A DNA stretch of 11,871 nucleotides from an uncultured Bacteroidales bacterium (lineage in GTDB: Bacteria > Bacteroidota > Bacteroidia > Bacteroidales > Paludibacteraceae). This document shows, piece after piece, positions 5,336 to 11,871 of this stretch. Position 1 is the stretch's first letter, and the number at the start of each line of letters is the position of its first letter. The notes under the pieces were generated by a model that saw only the letters and a program-made list of their open reading frames with translations, was not told the DNA's origin and did no database searches. Location of the stretch: positions 1 to 11,871 of the forward strand of contig CALGHE010000035.1 of assembly GCA_937915765.1 (NCBI GenBank), given 5' to 3'. A program made the position numbers and the translations under genes.

Positions 5336-8300
5336 ATGAGAACTCAGAACTTTACAAATTGTAGATTATTATTGCTTATAGCATTGTTATTATGTTCATG
5401 GTCATTATCTGCCGCATCTCGACAGATGGAGTATTTGGACCGTGGAGTAGTTGCTGTAAAAGTGAATAACGGCGTGTTTTTAAGTTGGCGTTATCTTGGT
5501 ACTGACGATCCTTCTGTGGGGTTCAATATTTATAGAGACGGAACAAAGGTGAATGATGCCCCTGTTACAACTAAGACTAATTATTTAGACACAAAAGGGG
5601 GCGCAAATTCTAAGTATGTGATTAAATCTGTTATCGGCGGAAAGGAGTTAGAGACATCTAAAGCTGTTACTCCTTGGGCTTCTCAACGCAAGACCATCAA
5701 GTTAAATCGTCCCGGCACTAATTATAATGCGAATGACATGAGTGTCGGCGACGTTGATGGCGACGGACAGTATGAGCTGTTTTTGAAATGGGACCCGAGC
5801 AATGCGAAGGACAATTCGCAGAGCGGAGCGACAGATAAGGTGTATATTGATTGCTATACTTTTGAGGGTGATTTTTTGTGGAGAATAGACTTGGGCGTAA
5901 ATATTCGTGCTGGTGCTCACTATACTCAGTATCAGGTTTTTGACTATGATGGTGACGGCAAGTGCGAGTTGGTTTGCAAAACTGCTCCCGGAACAAAGGA
6001 CGGGAAAGGGAAGAATGTGATTATGGGTAATGACAATCCTAACGCAAATTACAGAAACGGCTCCGGATATATTTTGAGCGGACCGGAGTACCTCACTATA
6101 TTTGAAGGCGCGACTGGCGCTGAGATTCATACCGTGGCTTATAAACCAGCCCGCGGAAACGTTAATGGCTGGGGCGACGGTTACGGAAACCGTGTGGACA
6201 GATTCCTTGCCTGCACAGCGTATCTGGACGGCGAGCACCCAAGCGTGGTGATGTGCCGCGGTTACTATACTCGCTCAACTTTGGCTGCGTACGATTTTAA
6301 GAATGGCAAGCTGGTGGAACGCTGGTACCATGACTCTCCTACAAGAGGTCAGGGCGCTTTTGGCGAAGGTTACCATAATGTATCTGTCGCTGATGTGGAC
6401 GGCGACGGCAAGGACGAAATCATATACGGCTCTGCTTGTATCGATGATAACGGCAAGCTAATCTATCGCACAGGTTATGGTCATGGCGACGCCATGCACG
6501 TGTCTGACATGATTCCGGGCAATGGTGTGCTCGAAGGTTGGTTTGTTCATGAAGATAAGGGGTCTGCTTACGGTTATGAATTGAGAAATCTGAAGACCGG
6601 AAAGGTTATCTTCGGACAAAAGACTAGCACTGACAACGGACGTGGTATGGCTGCTGACATCGACCCTAACCATAAAGGTTTTGAAATGTGGAGCTCGTAC
6701 GGCAGCAATGTGTTTAACTGCAACGGAAAGAGCATCTCTAACAAGAAGCCTAGCGTGAATTTCCGCGTTTACTGGGACGGCGACCTGCAGGACGAGCTGC
6801 TCGATGGTAACAAGTGCGACAAATGGAACGGAAACGGAACAACTCGCCTTATGACCTTCACTGGCAGCGCTTGCAACGGTTCTAAAAATACGCCGAACTT
6901 GTCGGGCGACATTATCGGAGACTGGCGCGAAGAGGTGATTTTGCACGACGGAGCTAATCTTTACATCTACACAACGACTATCGAGTCTAAGTACCGTATG
7001 TACACTTTGATGCACGACGCTGTTTACCGCTGTGCAATCGCTTGGCAGAACACGGCCTACAATCAGCCTCCGCACCTTGGAATCTATATTGGCGACGGGT
7101 TGAATGATATTAAACAGCCTGACATCTACACAGCTGGCAAGGAGGCTGCTCCTGCTGTTGCGACTTTGGCTTTTGAAGGTAAGCTTAATCAGGAACTGTT
7201 GCCGGGCGAAAGCGTTATGCCTATCACTTTCACTTTCGGGGGCACGGCTACAGGCGTTGATGTTCCGGAACTTCCAGAAGGTCTCACTGCTAAGGTTGAT
7301 GGAAACAGCGTGGTGATTTCAGGAAAGCCATCTGCTGAGGCTTCGTTCACAGTGAAGACTAAGGGCGGCGACAATGTGGTTGAGCATACGGTTAATATCA
7401 GTCTTGCTCCGGAAGGTCTTAAAAATGTGGCTTATGTGACTGACGCAAGCAACGACAATTATAAGAACGACAAGATTCTTGCTCACTTGAAGGCGGAAAA
7501 GGGCTGGTACGTACGTGAGTTTGACGCGCTATCGTCTAAGTTTGATTATTCTTTGTTCGACTTGGTAATCATAAGCGAAACTGCTCCATCTACCGCTCCT
7601 ATCATGGCGGAACTGGAAGGTATTGACAAGCCGGTGCTTAGCATGAAGGTGCACGCTTACAAAGAGGCTGCTGGCGCGTGGGGCTGGGCGGCTGATGGTT
7701 TCGGCGACAATACAACTGAAACGAATTTGGTTGTGGCTGAAAAGTATCTCTCTCACCCTATGTTCAAAGATGTGAAGTTCGTCAACGGTAATGAGGTGCA
7801 GATGGTGACTGAAGTGAACGTCAAGGCTCTTACTTACATGAATCCGGAGGCTCTAACTGATAAGGAAGGCACAATCGAGCCTGTCGCAAGCATCAAGGGC
7901 GAAGAGGCTGTTTCTATCTTCGAAATTGAGGCTGGAGCTAAGGTGGCAGGCACTGTCATACCAAAAGATTACATACAGATAGGTCTGAACAGCAGCTCGT
8001 ATGCAAATGTGACTGACGACGCTCTTTCTGTCATAAAGAACGCTTGCCTATACCTTTTGGGCGACCTTAAGAAGCCTGAAGAGGCGACTGGAGAAGGTTT
8101 GGTTTTGGTTGAAAACGGAGAGTTTGAAATCTATCCTAATCCGGTGAAAGAGGTGATGTTTATTGTTAATGGCTCTGAAGATGCGTTTGAAGCTAGCTTG
8201 CAGATAGTGAGCCTTGACGGAGCTGTGACTGCTGCGCAATCTGTATTGCTGAACAAGGGTGCCAATGTGGTTAACAGAGCGGACTTGAACGTGGAGGCTG

Positions 8301-8371
8301 GGCTTTATGTGGTGTCGTTGCGCAATTCGCAAGGCGGACTGATCTTGGTGAAAACGGTGCTTTTTAAATAA
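5336..8371 (+). CDS. Rhamnogalacturonan lyase (PL11 family), T9SS-exported
   Basis: This 1011-aa secreted enzyme should cleave the rhamnose-galacturonate backbone of pectin RG-I by beta-elimination. The signal peptide is at residues 1-26. The conserved PL11 N-terminus follows (RQMEYLDRGVVAV, 29-41), with a fibronectin-like part to about 115 and then the beta-propeller catalytic part to about 600. Three EF-hand-like calcium loops are visible: DVDGDGQYE (139-147), DYDGDGKCE (203-211) and DVDGDGKDE (353-361). Known PL11 lyases such as Bacillus YesW are about 600 aa and bind calcium; the rest here is extra. An Ig-like domain lies at about 605-690 and a Rossmann-like accessory domain at 696-913. 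A T9SS type A sorting domain runs from about 925 to 1011 (YPNPV at 933-937, GLYVVSL, terminal Lys). It is followed by the esterase gene on the same strand. Exo versus endo action cannot be told. Confidence 0.95.
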   Translation: MRTQNFTNCRLLLLIALLLCSWSLSAASRQMEYLDRGVVAVKVNNGVFLSWRYLGTDDPSVGFNIYRDGTKVNDAPVTTKTNYLDTKGGANSKYVIKSVIGGKELETSKAVTPWASQRKTIKLNRPGTNYNANDMSVGDVDGDGQYELFLKWDPSNAKDNSQSGATDKVYIDCYTFEGDFLWRIDLGVNIRAGAHYTQYQVFDYDGDGKCELVCKTAPGTKDGKGKNVIMGNDNPNANYRNGSGYILSGPEYLTIFEGATGAEIHTVAYKPARGNVNGWGDGYGNRVDRFLACTAYLDGEHPSVVMCRGYYTRSTLAAYDFKNGKLVERWYHDSPTRGQGAFGEGYHNVSVADVDGDGKDEIIYGSACIDDNGKLIYRTGYGHGDAMHVSDMIPGNGVLEGWFVHEDKGSAYGYELRNLKTGKVIFGQKTSTDNGRGMAADIDPNHKGFEMWSSYGSNVFNCNGKSISNKKPSVNFRVYWDGDLQDELLDGNKCDKWNGNGTTRLMTFTGSACNGSKNTPNLSGDIIGDWREEVILHDGANLYIYTTTIESKYRMYTLMHDAVYRCAIAWQNTAYNQPPHLGIYIGDGLNDIKQPDIYTAGKEAAPAVATLAFEGKLNQELLPGESVMPITFTFGGTATGVDVPELPEGLTAKVDGNSVVISGKPSAEASFTVKTKGGDNVVEHTVNISLAPEGLKNVAYVTDASNDNYKNDKILAHLKAEKGWYVREFDALSSKFDYSLFDLVIISETAPSTAPIMAELEGIDKPVLSMKVHAYKEAAGAWGWAADGFGDNTTETNLVVAEKYLSHPMFKDVKFVNGNEVQMVTEVNVKALTYMNPEALTDKEGTIEPVASIKGEEAVSIFEIEAGAKVAGTVIPKDYIQIGLNSSSYANVTDDALSVIKNACLYLLGDLKKPEEATGEGLVLVENGEFEIYPNPVKEVMFIVNGSEDAFEASLQIVSLDGAVTAAQSVLLNKGANVVNRADLNVEAGLYVVSLRNSQGGLILVKTVLFK
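7421..8074 (+). repeat. Duplicated accessory-domain segment, copy 1
   Basis: This part of the lyase gene is paralogous to 10650-11309 in the esterase gene. Nearly identical DNA encodes MKVHAYKEAAGAWGWA and LNSSSYAN in both. The encoded domain has a Rossmann-like pattern (VAYVTD, then FDLVIISE, then KPVLSMKVHAY) resembling ThuA/class-I glutamine-amidotransferase-like folds found attached to carbohydrate enzymes. The only Cys in this copy is in KNACLYLLG near its end, so cysteine catalysis is unlikely. Confidence 0.85.
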
Positions 8372-8386
8372 AAAAATGTTTCCAAT

Positions 8387-8406
8387 GTCTGAAGGTTGCT
8401 TCGGAC
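8387..8406 (+). other. Small intercistronic hairpin
   Basis: GTCTGAAG pairs with CTTCGGAC (one G-U pair) around a GTTG loop, 16 bases after the lyase stop. No T run follows, so it is more likely a 3' stabilising structure than a terminator. Confidence 0.4.
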
Positions 8407-8434
8407 GGTTATAAAACTACTAAATTGCAAATCA

Positions 8435-8471
8435 AACGGTCTCTGAATCTGACAAAGATTTGGAGACCGTT
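8435..8471 (+). other. 16-bp hairpin directly upstream of the esterase gene
   Basis: AACGGTCTCTGAATCT pairs with 8456-8471 (two G-U pairs) around the loop GACAA. It ends 15 bases before ATG 8487 and is followed by A-rich rather than T-rich sequence. It could be a processing or stability element, a partial terminator reducing esterase expression, or a structure affecting translation. The in-frame TTG at 8460 lies inside the 3' arm, a further reason to prefer ATG 8487. Confidence 0.55.
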
Positions 8472-8486
8472 ATAAAAAACAAGTTT

Positions 8487-11400
8487 ATGAAGAAGTTTTT
8501 ATCTTTACTTTCAGCTTTTTTGCTGATGTTTGGCTCATTGTTTGGGCAGCAGTTGAGAGTGTTTACGATAGGAGACTCTACAGTTCAGGATTATAATGAC
8601 GGATATGCTCCGAGAAAGGGCTGGGGACAGATGTTGCCGTTCTTCTTCGACAAGTCCAAGGCTGTGGTTTACAATAAGGCGATAGGCGGCACAAGCTCCA
8701 AGAGCTTTTATGAAAAGCATTGGGCGGCAGTGCGCAGTCAGTTGCAGAAGGGCGATTATGTGTTCATTCAGTTCGGAATCAACGACCGAAACAGTTCTGA
8801 CGCGAACCGTTATGCTCCGAAAGGTGTGTTCGAGGGTTATATAAAGAAGTTCGTGGCTGATGTTAGAGCCAAGGGCGCTATCCCGGTGCTGGTATCTACA
8901 GTGCGCCGTTGCGCATGGACTAACGGCAAGCCGTATGACTCTTATCACGAACATCCGCAGCTGATGAGAGATGTTGCGAAGGAGGTTTCTGCTCCGCTTG
9001 TGGATCTGGACAAGTTTTGCTACGACCTTTTTGTGGCTCAGGGCGAATTGTATGCACAGCGCTATTTGACTATGCACCTGCAGGCTGGCGAATATGGCAA
9101 TTATAAAAATGGTGCGTCGGACCAAGTGCATTATCAGGAAATAGGAGCGACAGAGAATGCGCGTTTTGTTGTGGAAAGTATCGAAAAAAGCAATGATGCG
9201 GATTTGAAGAAACTTGCGGCTTGCACTTTGCCGCGTTATAAGGTGACGTTCAAGATTAATGATCCGTCTAAGGCTAAGACCGTTTCTCGTTCGGCAGAGT
9301 TCCCTGCTGGTATCAACGTTACTTTGAAGACTATTCCGCAAAATGGAGCGAAGTTCATTCGCTGGGAAGACGGGTCGGGCAAATCTGTTGCGACGAAATC
9401 TCTTCATGTCCTTAAAATGGGCTCTGCGGATGTGACTTACAAGGCCGTGTACGAGTCTAATATAAAAGAGAAGATTGAGCCAACTTTGTCTATCAATAAT
9501 CAAAACAAGTCGTTGGTGGCTTCGGAGGCGAAGTCTTACAAATGGTATTTTAACAATAAGGTTATTTCTGGCGAAACAAAATCGTCTTTGGCTATCAGCC
9601 AGAACGGCACTTATTCGGTAGAGATGGTTCTTAACGACGGCACAACTGCTAAATTGCACATCTGCGTGACTATCGGAAAGGATGGCGTTATCAGAAAGAT
9701 TTATCTGATAGGAGACTCTACAGTCTGCAACTATAAGGATAGCCAATATCCTATGACTGGCTGGGGACAAGTGCTGAAGTATTTCTTTAATTCAGATATT
9801 AGGATTGATAATCATGCAATTGGCGGACGCAGTTCTCGTAGTTTCATAGAGCAAGGTCGTTGGAAGACGGTGCGTGACGCTTTGCAGCCGGGCGACTTTG
9901 TGTTTGTGCAGTTTGGACATAACGACAGGGATACGAAGCCGGAACGTTACACAAGTGTGGCGGATTATAAGAAGAATATGAAGACGTTCATCAATGAGGC
10001 TCGTGAAAAAGGGGCCATTCCGGTGCTTGTGTCGCCTATGGTGATGAATGCGTGGAACAATGCCGGCATGAGGAATGTGTTTACTGAGAATGGCAATAAT
10101 TACCGAGGCGCAATGGCCGAAGTTGCAGCTGAGATGGAGTGCGCTTTCGTGGATTTGAATATGAAGTCCTATAATCTTTTCAAAACTACGTCGGCAAACT
10201 ATTGCTCAAGATTCTTCTATCATACTTACCCTGCAGGCGAATATCCTAATTACCCTAACGGCAGTTCTGACGGGACTCACTTCCAGGAGATGGGCGCGCT
10301 TACGTTGTGCAAGCTTGTCACAGACGGTCTGAAAGAGTCTAAAGACCCGTTCATTCAGTCGCTTGTGAATTACATGAAGCCGCAATACACACTGACGGTT
10401 AAGGCTAATAAAGATAAGTCTGGCGATATTACAATGTCTAATTCGTTCCCTGAGGGCACTCCGATTACAGTGAAGGTGCTTCCGTCTAACGGGTCTAAGT
10501 TCGTGAACTGGAGCCGCGACGGAAAGAATGTGAGTTCTAAAACTTTGTATCGATTCAGTATGGGTTCTCAAAACACGGAACTGACTGCTGTTTTTGAAGG
10601 TGGAGCGGCGGTTGATACGGTTGTGAAGATTGATTTTCCGGAAGGCAAAAAACGTGTTGCGTATATTACAGACCCGAATGCGGTGAATTATGCTAATGAC
10701 ACTAAGATCTTGCCAGCTTTGAAAGCGTGCGATTCGCTGTTTGTTTATGAGGTGGATGCTACCAAGAATAATGTGGACCTGGCAGATTTTGACATGGTCG
10801 TTATTAGCGAAGTGGCTGCTTCGACTGCGGCAAGAATCGCTTCGCTGAAGAGAGCAGACAAGCCGACGCTTACAATGAAGGTGCATGCCTACAAAGAGGC
10901 TGCCGGCGCGTGGGGCTGGGCTGAAAATGGATTTGGCGACAATTATGAGGCTACAAACGTGACGGTTAGTGAAGCCGGCAAGGTTCATCCGATCTTTAGC
11001 GGTGTGAAACTGAGCGAGTCTGGCGAATTGCAAATGGTGTCTGAGGTGAACGACAAGGCTTTGACTTATATGAATCCGGCAAGCTTTAATTCGGTTAGCG
11101 GCGGCGAAATAGTGGAACTGGCCTCTATATCAGGCGAAGAACAGTGTTCTATTTTTGAGATTCCGGCTGGAACAACGGTGTCCGGAACAACGTTGAAGTC
11201 TGCAATGCTGCAGGTCGGACTGAACAGCAGCTCTTATGCTAATATCACGGATGATGGTGTCAAGGTTTTGCAAAACGCTTGCTACTATTTGCTTGGCATG
11301 AAGATGCAGTCAGAAGAGGCTACTGGTGTGACTTATGTGAATGATGGTGCGTGTACTGTTTATCCAAATTTGGTGCGTGACGTGCTGTTTGTCAGAAACG

Positions 11401-11600
11401 GAACAGACGAAGTTTTCTCTGCCAACCTGACGCTGACCAACATGAACGGCTCCGTGGTTGCACAGGTGAAGGTTGAGATGGAAGAGGGCATAAATTCAAT
11501 CAGCAGGGTCGGTTTAGGCGTGTCTGCAGGACTTTATGTTGTTTCGCTGACTGACGAAAAAGGAAGCGAATTGTTTAAAGGAATAACAATCTTCAAATAA
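8487..11600 (+). CDS. Double SGNH/GDSL rhamnogalacturonan acetylesterase (CE12-like), T9SS-exported
   Basis: This is a 1037-aa secreted esterase, read from ATG 8487, which begins a signal peptide (MKKFLSLLSAFLLMFGSLFG) lost if TTG 8460 were used. It should remove acetyl groups from RG-I galacturonate. There are two SGNH hydrolase domains. Domain 1 (about 23-235) has GDST with Ser31, GG 67-68, GIND 97-100 and D212/H215. Domain 2 (about 403-620) has GDST with Ser411, GG 446-447, GHND 477-480 and D595/H598. Both have full Ser-Asn-Asp-His sets, but domain 1 has Ile where CE12 enzymes usually have the His of GHND. Each domain is followed by a related bacterial-repeat (InlB-B-like) domain (about 250-323, 632-704). 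An Ig-like segment lies at about 330-397. The C-terminus has the Rossmann-like domain shared with the lyase (722-941) and a T9SS sorting domain (about 950-1037), with YPNLV in place of the usual YPNPV. Confidence 0.93.
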   Translation: MKKFLSLLSAFLLMFGSLFGQQLRVFTIGDSTVQDYNDGYAPRKGWGQMLPFFFDKSKAVVYNKAIGGTSSKSFYEKHWAAVRSQLQKGDYVFIQFGINDRNSSDANRYAPKGVFEGYIKKFVADVRAKGAIPVLVSTVRRCAWTNGKPYDSYHEHPQLMRDVAKEVSAPLVDLDKFCYDLFVAQGELYAQRYLTMHLQAGEYGNYKNGASDQVHYQEIGATENARFVVESIEKSNDADLKKLAACTLPRYKVTFKINDPSKAKTVSRSAEFPAGINVTLKTIPQNGAKFIRWEDGSGKSVATKSLHVLKMGSADVTYKAVYESNIKEKIEPTLSINNQNKSLVASEAKSYKWYFNNKVISGETKSSLAISQNGTYSVEMVLNDGTTAKLHICVTIGKDGVIRKIYLIGDSTVCNYKDSQYPMTGWGQVLKYFFNSDIRIDNHAIGGRSSRSFIEQGRWKTVRDALQPGDFVFVQFGHNDRDTKPERYTSVADYKKNMKTFINEAREKGAIPVLVSPMVMNAWNNAGMRNVFTENGNNYRGAMAEVAAEMECAFVDLNMKSYNLFKTTSANYCSRFFYHTYPAGEYPNYPNGSSDGTHFQEMGALTLCKLVTDGLKESKDPFIQSLVNYMKPQYTLTVKANKDKSGDITMSNSFPEGTPITVKVLPSNGSKFVNWSRDGKNVSSKTLYRFSMGSQNTELTAVFEGGAAVDTVVKIDFPEGKKRVAYITDPNAVNYANDTKILPALKACDSLFVYEVDATKNNVDLADFDMVVISEVAASTAARIASLKRADKPTLTMKVHAYKEAAGAWGWAENGFGDNYEATNVTVSEAGKVHPIFSGVKLSESGELQMVSEVNDKALTYMNPASFNSVSGGEIVELASISGEEQCSIFEIPAGTTVSGTTLKSAMLQVGLNSSSYANITDDGVKVLQNACYYLLGMKMQSEEATGVTYVNDGACTVYPNLVRDVLFVRNGTDEVFSANLTLTNMNGSVVAQVKVEMEEGINSISRVGLGVSAGLYVVSLTDEKGSELFKGITIFK
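8553..9191 (+). repeat. SGNH hydrolase domain, internal copy 1
   Basis: This encodes residues 23-235 of the esterase and is homologous to 9693-10346. At the DNA level the GATAGGAGACTCTACAGT core is identical in both copies (8567-8584 and 9707-9724), while much of the rest has diverged. This indicates an old tandem duplication followed by divergence. Confidence 0.8.
9693..10346 (+). repeat. SGNH hydrolase domain, internal copy 2
   Basis: This encodes residues 403-620 of the esterase. It keeps the more typical CE12 motif set (GDST, GGRSS, GHND, DGTH). The following bacterial-repeat domain is duplicated too (9234-9455 and 10380-10598), so the repeated unit is esterase domain plus linker domain. 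Confidence 0.8.
10650..11309 (+). repeat. Duplicated accessory-domain segment, copy 2
   Basis: This is paralogous to 7421-8074 in the lyase gene, with the same order of segments and very similar DNA over the AYKEAAGAWGWA and LNSSSYAN blocks. The shared part continues into the sorting domains at both gene ends, so the whole 3' third was probably copied between the two genes. Confidence 0.85.
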
Positions 11601-11642
11601 ATTTCTATTCTATCGTTGCTAATACCCTAACAAAGCAACTCT

Positions 11643-11679
11643 AAGCGCGGCAAGTTGAGAAATTTGCCGCGCTTTTTTT
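11643..11679 (+). terminator. Rho-independent terminator of the pectin genes
   Basis: An 11-bp GC-rich perfect stem (AAGCGCGGCAA with TTGCCGCGCTT) around a 10-base loop is followed by a run of seven T (11673-11679). It lies 43 bases after the esterase stop and is the clearest terminator in the window. Confidence 0.93.
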
Positions 11680-11714
11680 GTAAGTGTGTCATAGCGGTTT
11701 TATGTGTTAAGAGG

Positions 11715-11738
11715 TTGTGAAAAATGTAACTTTCACAA
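11715..11738. repeat. 8-bp inverted repeat in the intergenic region
   Basis: TTGTGAAA and TTTCACAA are separated by 8 bases (AATGTAAC). It sits about 65 bases upstream of the next gene's -33 element, so it may be an operator. No regulator is known. Confidence 0.35.
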
Positions 11739-11801
11739 GTCGTTTTTGCGATTCTTATAAATAGGATTGAACTGATTTTGAAAGACAAATATATAGCTCT
11801 C

Positions 11802-11832
11802 TTTGCAGAACCGAATAAAAGTCTTACATTTG
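11802..11832 (+). promoter_or_regulatory. Well-formed Bacteroidetes promoter for the next gene
   Basis: TTTG at 11802-11805 (-33) and TACATTTG at 11825-11832 (-7) are 19 bases apart, matching the TTTG-N19-21-TAnnTTTG consensus of the primary sigma factor. The ATG at 11856 follows at a normal distance. Confidence 0.88.
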
Positions 11833-11855
11833 CGGTTAATAAAAACAGATTGATT

Positions 11856-11871
11856 ATGTGCATACCTGGGA
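11856..11871 (+). CDS. Start of a gene cut by the window edge
   Basis: Only MCIPG is visible after ATG 11856. The promoter at 11802-11832 and the 23-base gap make this a credible gene start, but five residues do not identify the product. Confidence 0.5.

Noticed and set aside
5702..7756. Several reverse-strand frames (178, 92, 205, 75 codons) and a forward 70-codon frame
   Set aside because: All are shadows of the rhamnogalacturonan lyase reading frame, whose family motifs are unmistakable.
8535..9770. 411-codon reverse-strand open frame
   Set aside because: It lies entirely antisense to the esterase gene, whose forward product has full SGNH motifs. The reverse translation has no recognisable domain and is a by-product of codon use on the forward strand.
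10206..11033. 275-codon reverse-strand open frame
   Set aside because: It is antisense to the esterase gene, is Arg/His/Ile-rich without domain signals, and has no promoter.
5336..11600. A full polysaccharide utilisation locus (susC/susD pair)
   Set aside because: No SusC or SusD gene is present in the window. Only the two exported enzymes are seen, so a complete PUL cannot be claimed.
1..11871. CRISPR array, tRNA, rRNA or insertion sequence with transposase
   Set aside because: I found no regularly spaced repeats, no cloverleaf or rRNA sequence, and no transposase or recombinase gene. The inverted repeats at 3118-3811 lack a transposase.

Overview
The window looks like a Bacteroidales chromosome, most likely Prevotellaceae. 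The Bacteroidetes -7 promoter motif TAnnTTTG occurs at several gene starts. The genes are AT-rich with few Shine-Dalgarno sites. Two large secreted polysaccharide enzymes end in type IX secretion (T9SS) type A sorting domains, which are common in Prevotella-like bacteria and unusual in gut Bacteroides. The genus is an inference.

Left part (about 1-3811), accessory DNA. A 475-base gene-free stretch is followed by a two-gene unit. The first gene encodes a soluble protein of about 293 aa, read from 530 rather than from an upstream start that would precede the promoter. The second encodes a small four-helix membrane protein. The layout and parts of the sequence resemble phage lambda RexA/RexB (an abortive-infection sensor plus membrane effector); this is the most interesting candidate system here. 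A 69-aa XRE-type DNA-binding protein follows, then a decayed AlbA_2/Schlafen-type gene (two stops, one frameshift, a truncation) joined to an unrelated C-terminal fragment. This looks like a worn defence or mobile-DNA region. Next is an orphan 215-aa gene enclosed almost exactly by a perfect 17-bp inverted repeat.

Middle (3812-5335). A Cys-rich secreted protein of unknown function (3989-4891) ends at a strong 16-bp-stem terminator. A roughly 440-base intergenic region follows. It holds a doubtful small basic reverse-strand ORF, a T8A8 tract and two tandem 21-bp repeats that look like an activator site for the pectin genes.

Right part (5336-11600), a pectin (rhamnogalacturonan-I) module. A PL11-type rhamnogalacturonan lyase is followed on the same strand, across a hairpin-containing 115-base gap, by a protein with two SGNH/GDSL (CE12-like rhamnogalacturonan acetylesterase) domains. 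Both carry the same Rossmann-like accessory domain and a T9SS sorting domain at the C-terminus. The proposed logic is that the esterase removes acetyl groups blocking the RG-I backbone and the lyase cleaves it, with both enzymes exported by T9SS. A clear terminator closes the unit. A well-formed promoter then drives a gene cut by the window edge.
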